Below are positions 1 to 6,852 of a DNA stretch of 64,000 bases, piece after piece. Source of the stretch: RGIG3159 sp034927685 (lineage in GTDB: Bacteria > Bacillota > Clostridia > Oscillospirales > Oscillospiraceae); the NCBI GenBank assembly GCA_034927685.1, contig JAYFPO010000012.1:30361-94360 (forward strand), in the 5' to 3' direction. Numbering within the stretch: position 1 is the first letter of the stretch; each line of letters opens with the position of its first letter. The position numbers and the translations under genes are program-made. Under the pieces are notes generated by a model. The model made no database searches. It saw only the letters and a list, made by a program, of their open reading frames with translations, and was not told the origin of the DNA.

Positions 1-50
1 GCGATGTTCGAGTGACCAATCCTGCAATTCGACAAAATTCGAACTTAGTC

Positions 51-78
51 TTGCTTCTTTCTTCCAAAATGCTATAAT
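51..78 (+). promoter_or_regulatory. Sigma-A-type promoter of the pilin-like gene
   Basis: TTGCTT at 51-56 and a perfect TATAAT at 73-78 are separated by 16 bp. The predicted transcript starts near 85, ahead of every possible start codon of the pilin-like gene. Confidence 0.6.
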
Positions 79-184
79 TTATACACAGCACGTTTTTTAT
101 GGTATTATGGCGATACAGAGACGGAAAGAAGCTTTTGCGGGGACGATGGACGCCGTCATTCCCAGAAAAAAAAACGAGAAGGCG

Positions 185-985
185 ATGGTGTCGGAATTGA
201 AGCAGAACAAAAACGGGTTTACGCTGGTCGAGCTCATCGTGGTCATCGCAATCCTTGGAATTCTTGTCGCGATTGCAATTCCGGCCTACATTGGCTTTGT
301 AACGCGCGCCAAAATTACGGCAGATCAGGTTACGCTCGGATCATTAAACAGGGCAACTCAGGTTTACTATGGCGAGGAACCGTCTTCAAACCCGTTTGAG
401 GTCATCGGCACATCAGACGCCGTTCTGATGCAAACGCTGGTGGACGAGAGCTTTTTCTCCGAAACGCCTGTTCCACAGCAAAAGGACGTTTCTTTCCTCT
501 GGAATTTTGGGAATAAGATATGGCTGCTCTCCGATGACGCTTCAAACGTCTATGGCCTTTCGGTCGCAGATGTTACTTTGGGCGTAGGCGGTCATACAGG
601 CTATATCAAGGGCAGTTATTCTGGAACAGCAACGGATATCCTCATTTCAAAAACGTTGGATGGAACAACGATGACCAATATCTGGCAGGATGTCTTCGCG
701 AATAAAGGGCTGACTTCTCTCAGTTTCCCTGCCGACAGCGGGATCGTCCGAATCCACGCAAGAGCGTTCAATCACAATAATCTGACGGAGGTTGTCCTTC
801 CGAACAGCGTAAAGCGGTTGGACTATGGCGCATTTTGGAACAATGATATCACAAAGGTTACAATCGGCTCGGACGTCATTCTGGAGGACCAGGTATTCAG
901 AAACAACAACGCATTCCGAGACGCCTATACCGCAAACGGCGCGGGAACCTACCTGTATCAGGATGGCGCATGGGTCAAACAGTGA
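185..985 (+). CDS. Type IV pilin-like protein with C-terminal BspA-type leucine-rich repeat
   Basis: A surface or secreted pseudopilin-like protein of about 266 residues. Near the N-terminus is a classic prepilin signal: a short basic leader ending KNG, then FTLVELI and a 20-residue hydrophobic helix. Cleavage after Gly would leave an N-terminal Phe, and Glu sits at mature position 5. Residues roughly 172-240 resemble BspA-type LRR_5 repeats (LTSLSFP, LTEVVLP, ITKVTIG, with repeated AF residues), and the end (AYTANGAGTY) is the kind of tail seen on such LRR proteins. The leader is 11 residues from the ATG at 185; in-frame ATGs at 146 and 107 would give longer leaders, and none has a well-spaced ribosome site, so the start is uncertain. 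No pilus assembly genes are in the window. The gene lies alone between its own promoter and terminator. A type IV pilin-like adhesin is the best guess; the ligand is unknown. Confidence 0.75.
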   Translation: MVSELKQNKNGFTLVELIVVIAILGILVAIAIPAYIGFVTRAKITADQVTLGSLNRATQVYYGEEPSSNPFEVIGTSDAVLMQTLVDESFFSETPVPQQKDVSFLWNFGNKIWLLSDDASNVYGLSVADVTLGVGGHTGYIKGSYSGTATDILISKTLDGTTMTNIWQDVFANKGLTSLSFPADSGIVRIHARAFNHNNLTEVVLPNSVKRLDYGAFWNNDITKVTIGSDVILEDQVFRNNNAFRDAYTANGAGTYLYQDGAWVKQ

Positions 986-999
986 GCGGTTCCGGCCAA

Positions 1000-1048
1000 A
1001 AAGACAAATCCGTTTCAACGTCTTCTAAAACGGATTTGTCTTTTTTTT
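1000..1048 (+). terminator. Intrinsic terminator of the pilin-like gene
   Basis: Sixteen-bp arms at 1000-1015 and 1028-1043 pair perfectly, and the hairpin is followed by a run of T. Confidence 0.9.
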
Positions 1049-1176
1049 AGATTTGACAGCAAATAAAAAAAGATAGTTGATTGGATCCTCTCGTTCTGTA
1101 TGTTAGAATTCGACTAAGTGACTCGCGATATTCTTTGCTTTCGGAATATTATAAACGTTTTCAGGAGGACTTGACT

Positions 1177-3456
1177 ATGGAGCACCTGGATCAGGAGACG
1201 GTTCAATTGTCCGACAATATCAGTCTCCAACATCAACGGATCAGTCAATCAAACGCCGCCAAAATATCGGAAAACAATGCAGATACGAACGCACTGCCAT
1301 TATATGAGATGTTCGGTTTTCTATCCAGCGCCTCACCCATCGGGCTTATTATCACAGATACTGACGGGGTAATTATCAGTTTCAATAAAACCATACATGA
1401 TTTATTTGGAATCACCCTCGAAGAGTACCGAAATACAAATATCTCCGAATTATACGCGAATCAGAAGGATCGGCAACACCTGCTTGCCATGTTCGCCGCG
1501 TCAAATACAGTGCGTGACTTTGAAGTCGAGATGAAACATAAGGACGGAATCACGCGGATCGTACTTGCCAATATTGATAATATTCAGTTTCACAGCGAGC
1601 ATGTATTGCTGACCTCAGTATATGACATAACACAATATATACAAAGACAGGCTAGCTTGAGAGAGTCCGACAGAACTTACCGCACTCTTTTCAGCAATGT
1701 ACCAGTTGGAATTACTGTTACAAACTTTCAGGGCGATTTAATGATCCGCAATCATGCCATTATAGATCTTCTCGGCTACAGTGCAGATGAATTAAAGAAC
1801 ATGAGCATACGGGATTTTTATCTGATCCCCGCCGACCGGCTGCAGTTGCTTGATTTAACAAAAAGGCTCGGCAATGTGCGGGACTTTGAGACAAGGTTAC
1901 GGCATAAAAACGGCAATGTGGTTTCAGTATTGATCAACATCGATATCATTGAATTTAACAATCAAAAAAACTTGCTGCTTACCTCGATACGCGATATTAC
2001 GAATCTGAAGCAAGCCGAATATGAACTGGCCAAAGAGCGTGATTTTTCAAATGCCATTCTAAATATCGCGGCAACCTTGATTGTCGTCCTTGATCGTAGC
2101 GGTATCATTACCAAGTTTAACCGGGCGTGTGAACAAATCACCGGGTATTCCTTTGCTGAAGTTGACGGAACGTATTTGTGGGACAATCATTTTTTTGATC
2201 CTGTCATCACCCGGGAAGATATCAACCAACTGCTAAGCGACAATAGTCTTGGTACCTATGATACTGTGCTGGTTTCAAAAAATGGAGCGAAACATCTTGT
2301 TTCATGGTCATTTGCGGCAATTATCAATAGCGAAAGGCATACCGAATATGTCATTGCCACCGGTATTGACATCACGAAGCGGCAACAGGCTGAGGATGAC
2401 CTGCTGAAAGCGAATCGGGAATTGGCATCCTGGGTGGAACAGCTTCGGCAAAGAACCGCAGAACTGAACCAATTAAATGAAATGGGCGAACAGCTTCAAA
2501 GCTGTCAGACTGTAACCGAGGCCTGCGCCATCAGCGCCCTGTATACCAAACGGATCTGCCCGGACAGTAACGGAGCGTTATATCTGATCAAAGAATCCAA
2601 AAATATTGCCGAAGCGGTGGAGGTATGGGGAACGTCCGACTATGTGCAAAAAGTGTTTGAGCCTTTAAGTTGTTGGGCAATCCGGCGCGGGAGGCAGCAT
2701 CTTGTCGACGACAACCACCCTGGCCTGCTTTGCAGACATATCACCGGCCCTGAGTCCGGCCAATATCTCTGTGTCCCCTTGCTGGTAAACGGAGAGGCGA
2801 TCGGAATTCTCCATCTGAACCACGTCGATTTTCCCGGACAGGGACAGAATCAAACAACAGCCCCGTCATATTCGGACCTAAAAGTACAAATCGTTACGAC
2901 CATCGCGGAACATATCTCGCTTGCATTATCAAATCTGAAATTAAAAGAAACCCTTCGTCAGCAGTCAATTCGAGATGCGCTTACCGGCCTTTTTAACAGG
3001 AGGTACATGGAAGAGACGCTTGCGCTGGAGCTGAACCGGGCGGAACGGGAAGACAAACCGGTCGCGGTGATTATGTTTGACATCGACCATTTCAAGGATT
3101 TTAACGATCTTGTCGGACATGACGGCGGAGATGCATTATTGCGCGAATTAGGCGGATTTTTAAAGAAAACCACGCGCGGCGGAGATATTGTCTGCCGATA
3201 TGGCGGGGAAGAGTTTCTGGAGGTACTGCCTGGTGCAAATTCAGAAAGTGCACGACTACATGCCGAAAAAATTCGTCAGGGCGTGAAAGAATTGCTGGTA
3301 TACCATCTCGGAAAACCGCTTGCGAAATGTACGATCTCCCTTGGTGTTGCTGTCTTCCCAGAAAACGGATTCACCAGTGAAGCCCTGCTGAAAGCTGCCG
3401 ACAACGCCCTTTACCGCGCGAAAAACGACGGCAGAGACAGTGTCGTGATGGCTTAG
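1177..3456 (+). CDS. Diguanylate cyclase with three PAS domains, GAF and GGDEF
   Basis: Predicted soluble signalling enzyme (759 aa) that makes cyclic di-GMP from two GTP. From the N-terminus: PAS (about 42-160), PAS (167-285), PAS (288-410), a coiled-coil linker, GAF (440-585) and GGDEF (598-758). The active-site motif is GGEEF at 676-680, intact, and an RxxD inhibitory site (RGGD, 667-670) lies exactly five residues before it, so product feedback is likely. No membrane segments or EAL domain are seen. The ATG at 1177 is preceded by AGGAGG at an 8-nt distance; the longer frame from 1081 begins with TTG and has no such site. Ligands of the PAS and GAF domains cannot be read from sequence. It follows the pilin-like gene in the same direction, which fits the usual link between c-di-GMP and type IV pili, but a terminator separates them. 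Confidence 0.92.
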   Translation: MEHLDQETVQLSDNISLQHQRISQSNAAKISENNADTNALPLYEMFGFLSSASPIGLIITDTDGVIISFNKTIHDLFGITLEEYRNTNISELYANQKDRQHLLAMFAASNTVRDFEVEMKHKDGITRIVLANIDNIQFHSEHVLLTSVYDITQYIQRQASLRESDRTYRTLFSNVPVGITVTNFQGDLMIRNHAIIDLLGYSADELKNMSIRDFYLIPADRLQLLDLTKRLGNVRDFETRLRHKNGNVVSVLINIDIIEFNNQKNLLLTSIRDITNLKQAEYELAKERDFSNAILNIAATLIVVLDRSGIITKFNRACEQITGYSFAEVDGTYLWDNHFFDPVITREDINQLLSDNSLGTYDTVLVSKNGAKHLVSWSFAAIINSERHTEYVIATGIDITKRQQAEDDLLKANRELASWVEQLRQRTAELNQLNEMGEQLQSCQTVTEACAISALYTKRICPDSNGALYLIKESKNIAEAVEVWGTSDYVQKVFEPLSCWAIRRGRQHLVDDNHPGLLCRHITGPESGQYLCVPLLVNGEAIGILHLNHVDFPGQGQNQTTAPSYSDLKVQIVTTIAEHISLALSNLKLKETLRQQSIRDALTGLFNRRYMEETLALELNRAEREDKPVAVIMFDIDHFKDFNDLVGHDGGDALLRELGGFLKKTTRGGDIVCRYGGEEFLEVLPGANSESARLHAEKIRQGVKELLVYHLGKPLAKCTISLGVAVFPENGFTSEALLKAADNALYRAKNDGRDSVVMA

Positions 3457-3574
3457 CGCGCAAAGGGAATCCATCCTGTCAGGCGGAGCGTCCAAACGTA
3501 AACGCAGCTGGCCCGTTGCCTGCAACCCATTGCGATAACTGAATTTCTCCAGGTTCGATTCCTTCACTCGGACC
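3457..3574. other. Unassigned intergenic stretch
   Basis: No gene is seen here. The stretch ends in a T-loop-like motif (GGTTCGATTCC) and CGGACCA, which recalls the 3' end of a tRNA, but no matching 5' half is present. It also has no complete match to a c-di-GMP riboswitch core. Confidence 0.4.
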
Positions 3575-3612
3575 AAAGCAGGGTAAAATGAGAATTTTTA
3601 CCCTGCTTTTTA
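3575..3612 (+). terminator. First of two tandem terminators
   Basis: Fourteen-bp perfect arms (3575-3588 and 3596-3609), a 7-nt loop and a T-rich tail. It ends transcription from the diguanylate cyclase side. Confidence 0.9.
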
Positions 3613-3625
3613 TGCGATATGGCAC

Positions 3626-3664
3626 ACAGCAGGGAGAACGCCTTCGTTTCTCCCTGCTGTTTTC
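3626..3664 (+). terminator. Second tandem terminator
   Basis: Thirteen-bp arms (3626-3638 and 3648-3660) and a T tail, only 14 nt after the previous terminator. The pair insulates the PadR promoter from upstream reading. Confidence 0.88.
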
Positions 3665-3697
3665 TTGCAAAACATGCTGACACGCAATATGTTAGTA

Positions 3698-3727
3698 TTG
3701 ACAATAGTGTGTGACATACAGTATAAT
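3698..3727 (+). promoter_or_regulatory. Consensus promoter with a palindrome in its spacer (likely PadR operator)
   Basis: Perfect TTGACA (3698-3703) and perfect TATAAT (3722-3727), 18 bp apart. The spacer carries a 13-bp imperfect palindrome at 3708-3720, of the form TGT-N7-ACA. PadR regulators commonly repress their own promoter through such dyads, so this is the likely autoregulatory site. Confidence 0.75.
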
Positions 3728-3745
3728 AATGCCGGAGGTGATCCC

Positions 3746-4102
3746 ATGTCGGAAAAAGAGCAAATCCAAAGTTTTATCACAGAGCTTCGTCGGGGCAGCC
3801 TGACGCTGGCTGTTCTGGCGTGTCTGGAGCAGCCGCACTATGGCTATGCGCTGCTGCAAACGATGCAGGAAAAGAATATCGAGATTGAAGCCAACACGCT
3901 GTATCCGCTACTGCGTCGTCTGGAAAGCCAGGGCTTGCTGCTCAGCGATTGGAATACCAGTGAGAGCAGGCCGAGGAAATTCTATACCGTCAGCGAAAAA
4001 GGGCGTCAGGTATATGACGAGCTGATGGCGGAATGGGAAAAAATGCGCAACAGTATTGACAGTATTTGCGGAAGGGGTGAACCGGATGGATCAACTGATT
4101 GA
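3746..4102 (+). CDS. PadR-family transcriptional regulator
   Basis: Small DNA-binding repressor of 118 residues. It has the PadR winged-helix signature: LRRGSLTLAVL near the N-terminus, HYGYALLQ, and the NTLYPLLRRLESQGLL recognition region, followed by the RKFYTVSEKGR wing and a short C-terminal dimerisation helix typical of the compact PadR subfamily. The ATG at 3746 sits three bases after GGAGGTGAT, while an upstream in-frame start lies before the promoter and is excluded. The stop codon lies inside the next gene, with 17 bases shared, so the two are translationally coupled. The likely arrangement is a PadR repressor that controls its own operon and the membrane protein behind it. The inducing signal is unknown. 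Confidence 0.92.
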   Translation: MSEKEQIQSFITELRRGSLTLAVLACLEQPHYGYALLQTMQEKNIEIEANTLYPLLRRLESQGLLLSDWNTSESRPRKFYTVSEKGRQVYDELMAEWEKMRNSIDSICGRGEPDGSTD

Positions 4103-5120
4103 GCGCTATGTGTATGATGTCACGCGCCGTCTCCCGGAAAAAGATCGGAAGGACGTCGGCAAAGAGCTAAAATCCAATATTTATGACATGCTGCCGGACC
4201 GTGCGGAGGAAGCCGAAATCAAAGCGGTTCTGTATGAGCTGGGGGCGCCCGCTTCCCTGGCGGAGAAATACCGGCAAAAGCCCCGTTATCTGATCTCGCC
4301 CGCGATGTATGATGACTATGTGCGCGTGTTAAAATGGGTTTTGCCATTGGTTGGCGTTGTGGTTCTGGTGATCGGCATGATTTTAGGCGCGATTGACGCC
4401 ATCAAGGACGGCATGGTTGACTTTTCCGTTTTTATGAGCAGCCTGCTCAAAAACGGCATTTCCATGGGTGTGTCCGCGGTGTTCCAGGCGCTTGTATGGA
4501 CGACGGTTGGCTTTGCGATTGCCGAACGCTCCGGCGCCAGAGAAAACAAAGGCAGCAAACAGGAATGGACCATCGAAGCGCTGCCGGACATTTTGCCCAA
4601 TGATAACGTCAGAATTCCGCTGTCCGACAGCATTCCCGAGCTGGTGCTGACCGTGATCTTCTCTGTCGTGGTAATTTTGATGTGCAGTGGGACCTTGCCC
4701 ATTTTGTTTACGATTCGAACCGGCGATACCCAGATCCATAGCCTGCTTGGCGCCGCCTTCCTGGCAAAATGCGTCCCCGCCATTGCGGTCACGGCTTTTT
4801 TCAGCGTCTGCGAATGCATCATTAAGATCAAGGTGCGCAGATGGACTCCGTTGGTCTGCGGCGCGGTCATCGTAAGCTGCCTGGTAAATATGGGCGTGAT
4901 TTTCTACCTGATTACCCTGCCTGATTGGTTCAGCACGGAATTTACGGCTTTTCTGCAAAGCAGGGATTGGGGCAGGATCGAGCTGCTGCGTTTTATGGGA
5001 ACGCCCGTCGCAAATCCCGTCGGCGTCTCAATTTTCATTGTCGTTGCCGTTCTTTCCCTGGTGGGATGCGGTCATGCCGTTTTCAGAACCCTGGAGAACA
5101 AAAAGCAGTCGGATACCTGA
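4086..5120 (+). CDS. PadR-linked HAAS-domain multi-pass membrane protein
   Basis: A 344-residue protein with a cytoplasmic N-terminal domain (about 1-75, starting MDQLIERYVYDVTRRLP) resembling the HAAS/DUF1700-type domain that often accompanies PadR regulators. After it come about six hydrophobic segments (roughly 80-100, 117-140, 193-215, 222-245, 255-285 and 310-335). No catalytic motif is visible. The start at 4086 follows GGAAGGGGTGA and overlaps padR. By family association it may sense or transmit envelope or membrane-drug stress with PadR, but that role is inferred from context only. No ABC transporter genes, which sometimes accompany such pairs, are present. Confidence 0.75.
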   Translation: MDQLIERYVYDVTRRLPEKDRKDVGKELKSNIYDMLPDRAEEAEIKAVLYELGAPASLAEKYRQKPRYLISPAMYDDYVRVLKWVLPLVGVVVLVIGMILGAIDAIKDGMVDFSVFMSSLLKNGISMGVSAVFQALVWTTVGFAIAERSGARENKGSKQEWTIEALPDILPNDNVRIPLSDSIPELVLTVIFSVVVILMCSGTLPILFTIRTGDTQIHSLLGAAFLAKCVPAIAVTAFFSVCECIIKIKVRRWTPLVCGAVIVSCLVNMGVIFYLITLPDWFSTEFTAFLQSRDWGRIELLRFMGTPVANPVGVSIFIVVAVLSLVGCGHAVFRTLENKKQSDT

Positions 5121-5159
5121 CCCGACCGGCAAAACCTGCGCGGTCCATCCCGCGCGAGG

Positions 5160-5193
5160 AAGGCTCCCCCGCGCGCCGGCGCGGGGGAGCCTT
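5160..5193 (+). terminator. GC-rich hairpin after the HAAS membrane gene
   Basis: Fifteen-bp perfect arms around a 4-nt loop, 40 nt after the stop codon. The T tail is weak, so termination efficiency is uncertain. Confidence 0.6.
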
Positions 5194-5314
5194 CTGATTT
5201 CGCGAAATACCGCCTGCCGATTGCCGGGCGACCGCTGCCAGGACCGGGCCCCCGGAGGAACATCCCGAAAATAGCACGAATATGCTACTCTATGATGAAG
5301 TCGGAGGTTATGCT

Positions 5315-5959
5315 ATGCAGGAACACTATCCATTCGTAAATCCACCCCTTCCCTATGCTTACGACGCGCTCGAGCCGTACATCGATACCAAAACCATGCA
5401 CATCCATCACGATCGGCATCTGCAAACCTATGTGGACAATCTCAATCGCGTGCTCCATGACGAGCCAAACCTGCAAACCTGGTCGCTGGAGCGGCTGCTC
5501 TATCACGCAGACAGGCTGCCGCCGGCGATCCGGCAGTCCGTCATCAACAATGGCGGCGGCGTTTTCAATCACATCTTTTATTTTGACGGCATGTCCAGTC
5601 CGGAGACAACTTCGCAGGCCGTGACGCTCGATCGGGCCATCATGCGCAGCTTCGGATCGAAGGAAAATTTCTATTATGCGTTTCAAAAGCAGGCGCTTTC
5701 CGTGTTTGGTTCCGGGTATGCCTGGCTTGTCGTGGATCAATGCGGGAAACTGAAAATCGTGACGTCGGCAAATCAGGACTCGCCCATTGTGCGGAATTTG
5801 TGTCCCGTCCTGGGGATTGACGTTTGGGAACACGCATATTATCTGAAGCATTATAATGAGCGGGCGGCCTATGTCGACGATTGGTTCCATGTCATAAACT
5901 GGGGGCGCGCCGAGGAGCTTTATAAAAACTGCGCGCTGTGGCACAGAGTGCTCCAATAA
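5315..5959 (+). CDS. sodA: Superoxide dismutase (Fe/Mn family, Mn-type residues)
   Basis: Cytoplasmic enzyme (214 aa) that converts superoxide to hydrogen peroxide and oxygen. The four metal ligands can be placed: His31 in MHIHHDRH, His86 in FNHIFYF, Asp169 and His173 in DVWEHAYYLKHY. Residues that separate the metal classes are Gly82 before VFNH and Gln154 in ANQDSP; this Gly/Gln pair is the Mn-SOD arrangement, whereas Fe-SOD usually carries Gln and Ala. The residue four after the second His ligand is Asp, in FYFDGM, where W is usual in FW/YW motifs, so the active-site rim departs from the common form. ATG 5315 follows GGAGG at 7 nt; an earlier in-frame ATG at 5282 lacks a site. It is a single gene between two hairpins, facing the metal regulator gene. 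Confidence 0.93.
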   Translation: MQEHYPFVNPPLPYAYDALEPYIDTKTMHIHHDRHLQTYVDNLNRVLHDEPNLQTWSLERLLYHADRLPPAIRQSVINNGGGVFNHIFYFDGMSSPETTSQAVTLDRAIMRSFGSKENFYYAFQKQALSVFGSGYAWLVVDQCGKLKIVTSANQDSPIVRNLCPVLGIDVWEHAYYLKHYNERAAYVDDWFHVINWGRAEELYKNCALWHRVLQ

Positions 5960-5994
5960 TCCGGCGGTCTCCCAAACTTCCGCACAAGCAACGC

Positions 5995-6042
5995 AAACGA
6001 TCCATGTGTCAGGATTCGCACCTGTACATGGATCGTTTTTTG
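5995..6042. terminator. Terminator between sodA and the metal regulator
   Basis: Thirteen-bp perfect arms (5995-6007, 6026-6038) with a run of T on the plus strand and A-rich sequence on the other side, so it may serve both convergent genes. Confidence 0.85.
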
Positions 6043-6063
6043 GCGCGGCGCTCTGTACAAAAC

Positions 6064-6489
6064 TCAGTTTTCTGTGAGCTGTGCGGTCAGACGCTCCAGA
6101 TTTTTTACGGTAGCCGGGTCGAGAAAATGCTCTATTTTCTCGACCTGCTCCAATTCATTGTCGGAATGATTTAATGCGCACAGAAAACGATGGATCACTT
6201 CGTGACGGTACAGCAGATACTTGCCCGTCTCCCGCCCTTTGTCCGTCAGATAAATATCTCCGTACTTTTCCGCCTGAATGAATCCGGACAGGCCCAGCTG
6301 CTGCACCATTTTTGTAGCCGAGGATGTTTTCACATGGAGCATTTTGGACAGATCGCTCACCCGGACGGATTCCTTCGGCCGCGTCAGGCGAAAAATCATT
6401 TCCAGATAGTCCTCCATGGCGCTGGTCAATTCGCCGTCCGCATTGATCGCGTAACCCTTCATGGTATAAAACCCGTCTGGCTGACTCAT
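6064..6489 (-). CDS. MntR-like (DtxR-family) metal-dependent regulator
   Basis: A 141-residue winged-helix regulator with the DtxR/MntR fold and no C-terminal SH3 domain. The metal site reads as MntR-type: Asp27 and Glu30 in MEDYLEMI, His96 in YRHEVIHRFL, Glu117, Glu120 and His121 in EQVEKIEHFL. Classical DtxR or IdeR has Cys where Glu117 stands. This suggests Mn(II) or mixed Mn/Fe sensing. ATG 6489 has GAGGTG 6 nt upstream on the minus strand; an upstream ATG at 6546 lacks it. The gene is divergent from feoA-feoB and convergent with the Mn-type SOD, so its likely targets are adjacent. The usual regulator beside feo is iron-responsive, so the real metal needs testing. Confidence 0.88.
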   Translation of the reverse strand: MSQPDGFYTMKGYAINADGELTSAMEDYLEMIFRLTRPKESVRVSDLSKMLHVKTSSATKMVQQLGLSGFIQAEKYGDIYLTDKGRETGKYLLYRHEVIHRFLCALNHSDNELEQVEKIEHFLDPATVKNLERLTAQLTEN

Positions 6490-6600
6490 TTCCCGCACCT
6501 CTTCCGCGCCGCGCGAAGATCGGTCACCATTCACGCCGGCGTGCATAACATGGTGATAGAAAGTTTCCTGATCCTAATTTATTCGAAGGGTGCATCGATT

Positions 6601-6837
6601 ATGAATGAGCAGATTTGTTTGAATGATATCAGGCCCGGTCAGCATGCCACTGTCAGCTCTCTGCAATCGACCGGGAGTATGCGGCGGCGTCTGTTGGACA
6701 TTGGGCTGATTGAAAATACAGAGGTCGAATGTCTGGGGAGAAGTCCGGGGGGAGACCCCACGGCTTTTCTGATCCGGGGCGCGGTCATCGCAATCCGGTC
6801 CGAGGATTGCCGCAATATCCTGATTCACGCAGTATAA
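6601..6837 (+). CDS. feoA: Ferrous iron transport protein A
   Basis: A 78-residue SH3-like cytoplasmic protein that assists FeoB in Fe(II) uptake. Family features are visible: LNDIRPGQHATVSSL at the start, MRRRLLDIGLIENTEVECLGRSPGGDP in the middle (given here as two pieces of that conserved core: RRRLLDIGL and GRSPGGDP), and IRGAVIAIRSEDC near the end. The ATG at 6601 follows GAAGGGTG. It lies 15 nt before feoB and the two surely form an operon. The 110-bp region upstream is shared with the divergent MntR-like regulator and holds the controlling sites, though no clear DtxR or MntR box could be proved. Confidence 0.93.
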   Translation: MNEQICLNDIRPGQHATVSSLQSTGSMRRRLLDIGLIENTEVECLGRSPGGDPTAFLIRGAVIAIRSEDCRNILIHAV

Positions 6838-6852
6838 TGCCGGAGCATTGGA

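Noticed and set aside
3457..3577. tRNA-like 3' end (GGTTCGATTCC and CGGACCA) and possible c-di-GMP riboswitch before the PadR gene
   Set aside because: No 5' tRNA half or anticodon arm is present, T-stem pairing fails at two positions, and the conserved riboswitch pieces do not line up. Two strong terminators lie between it and padR.
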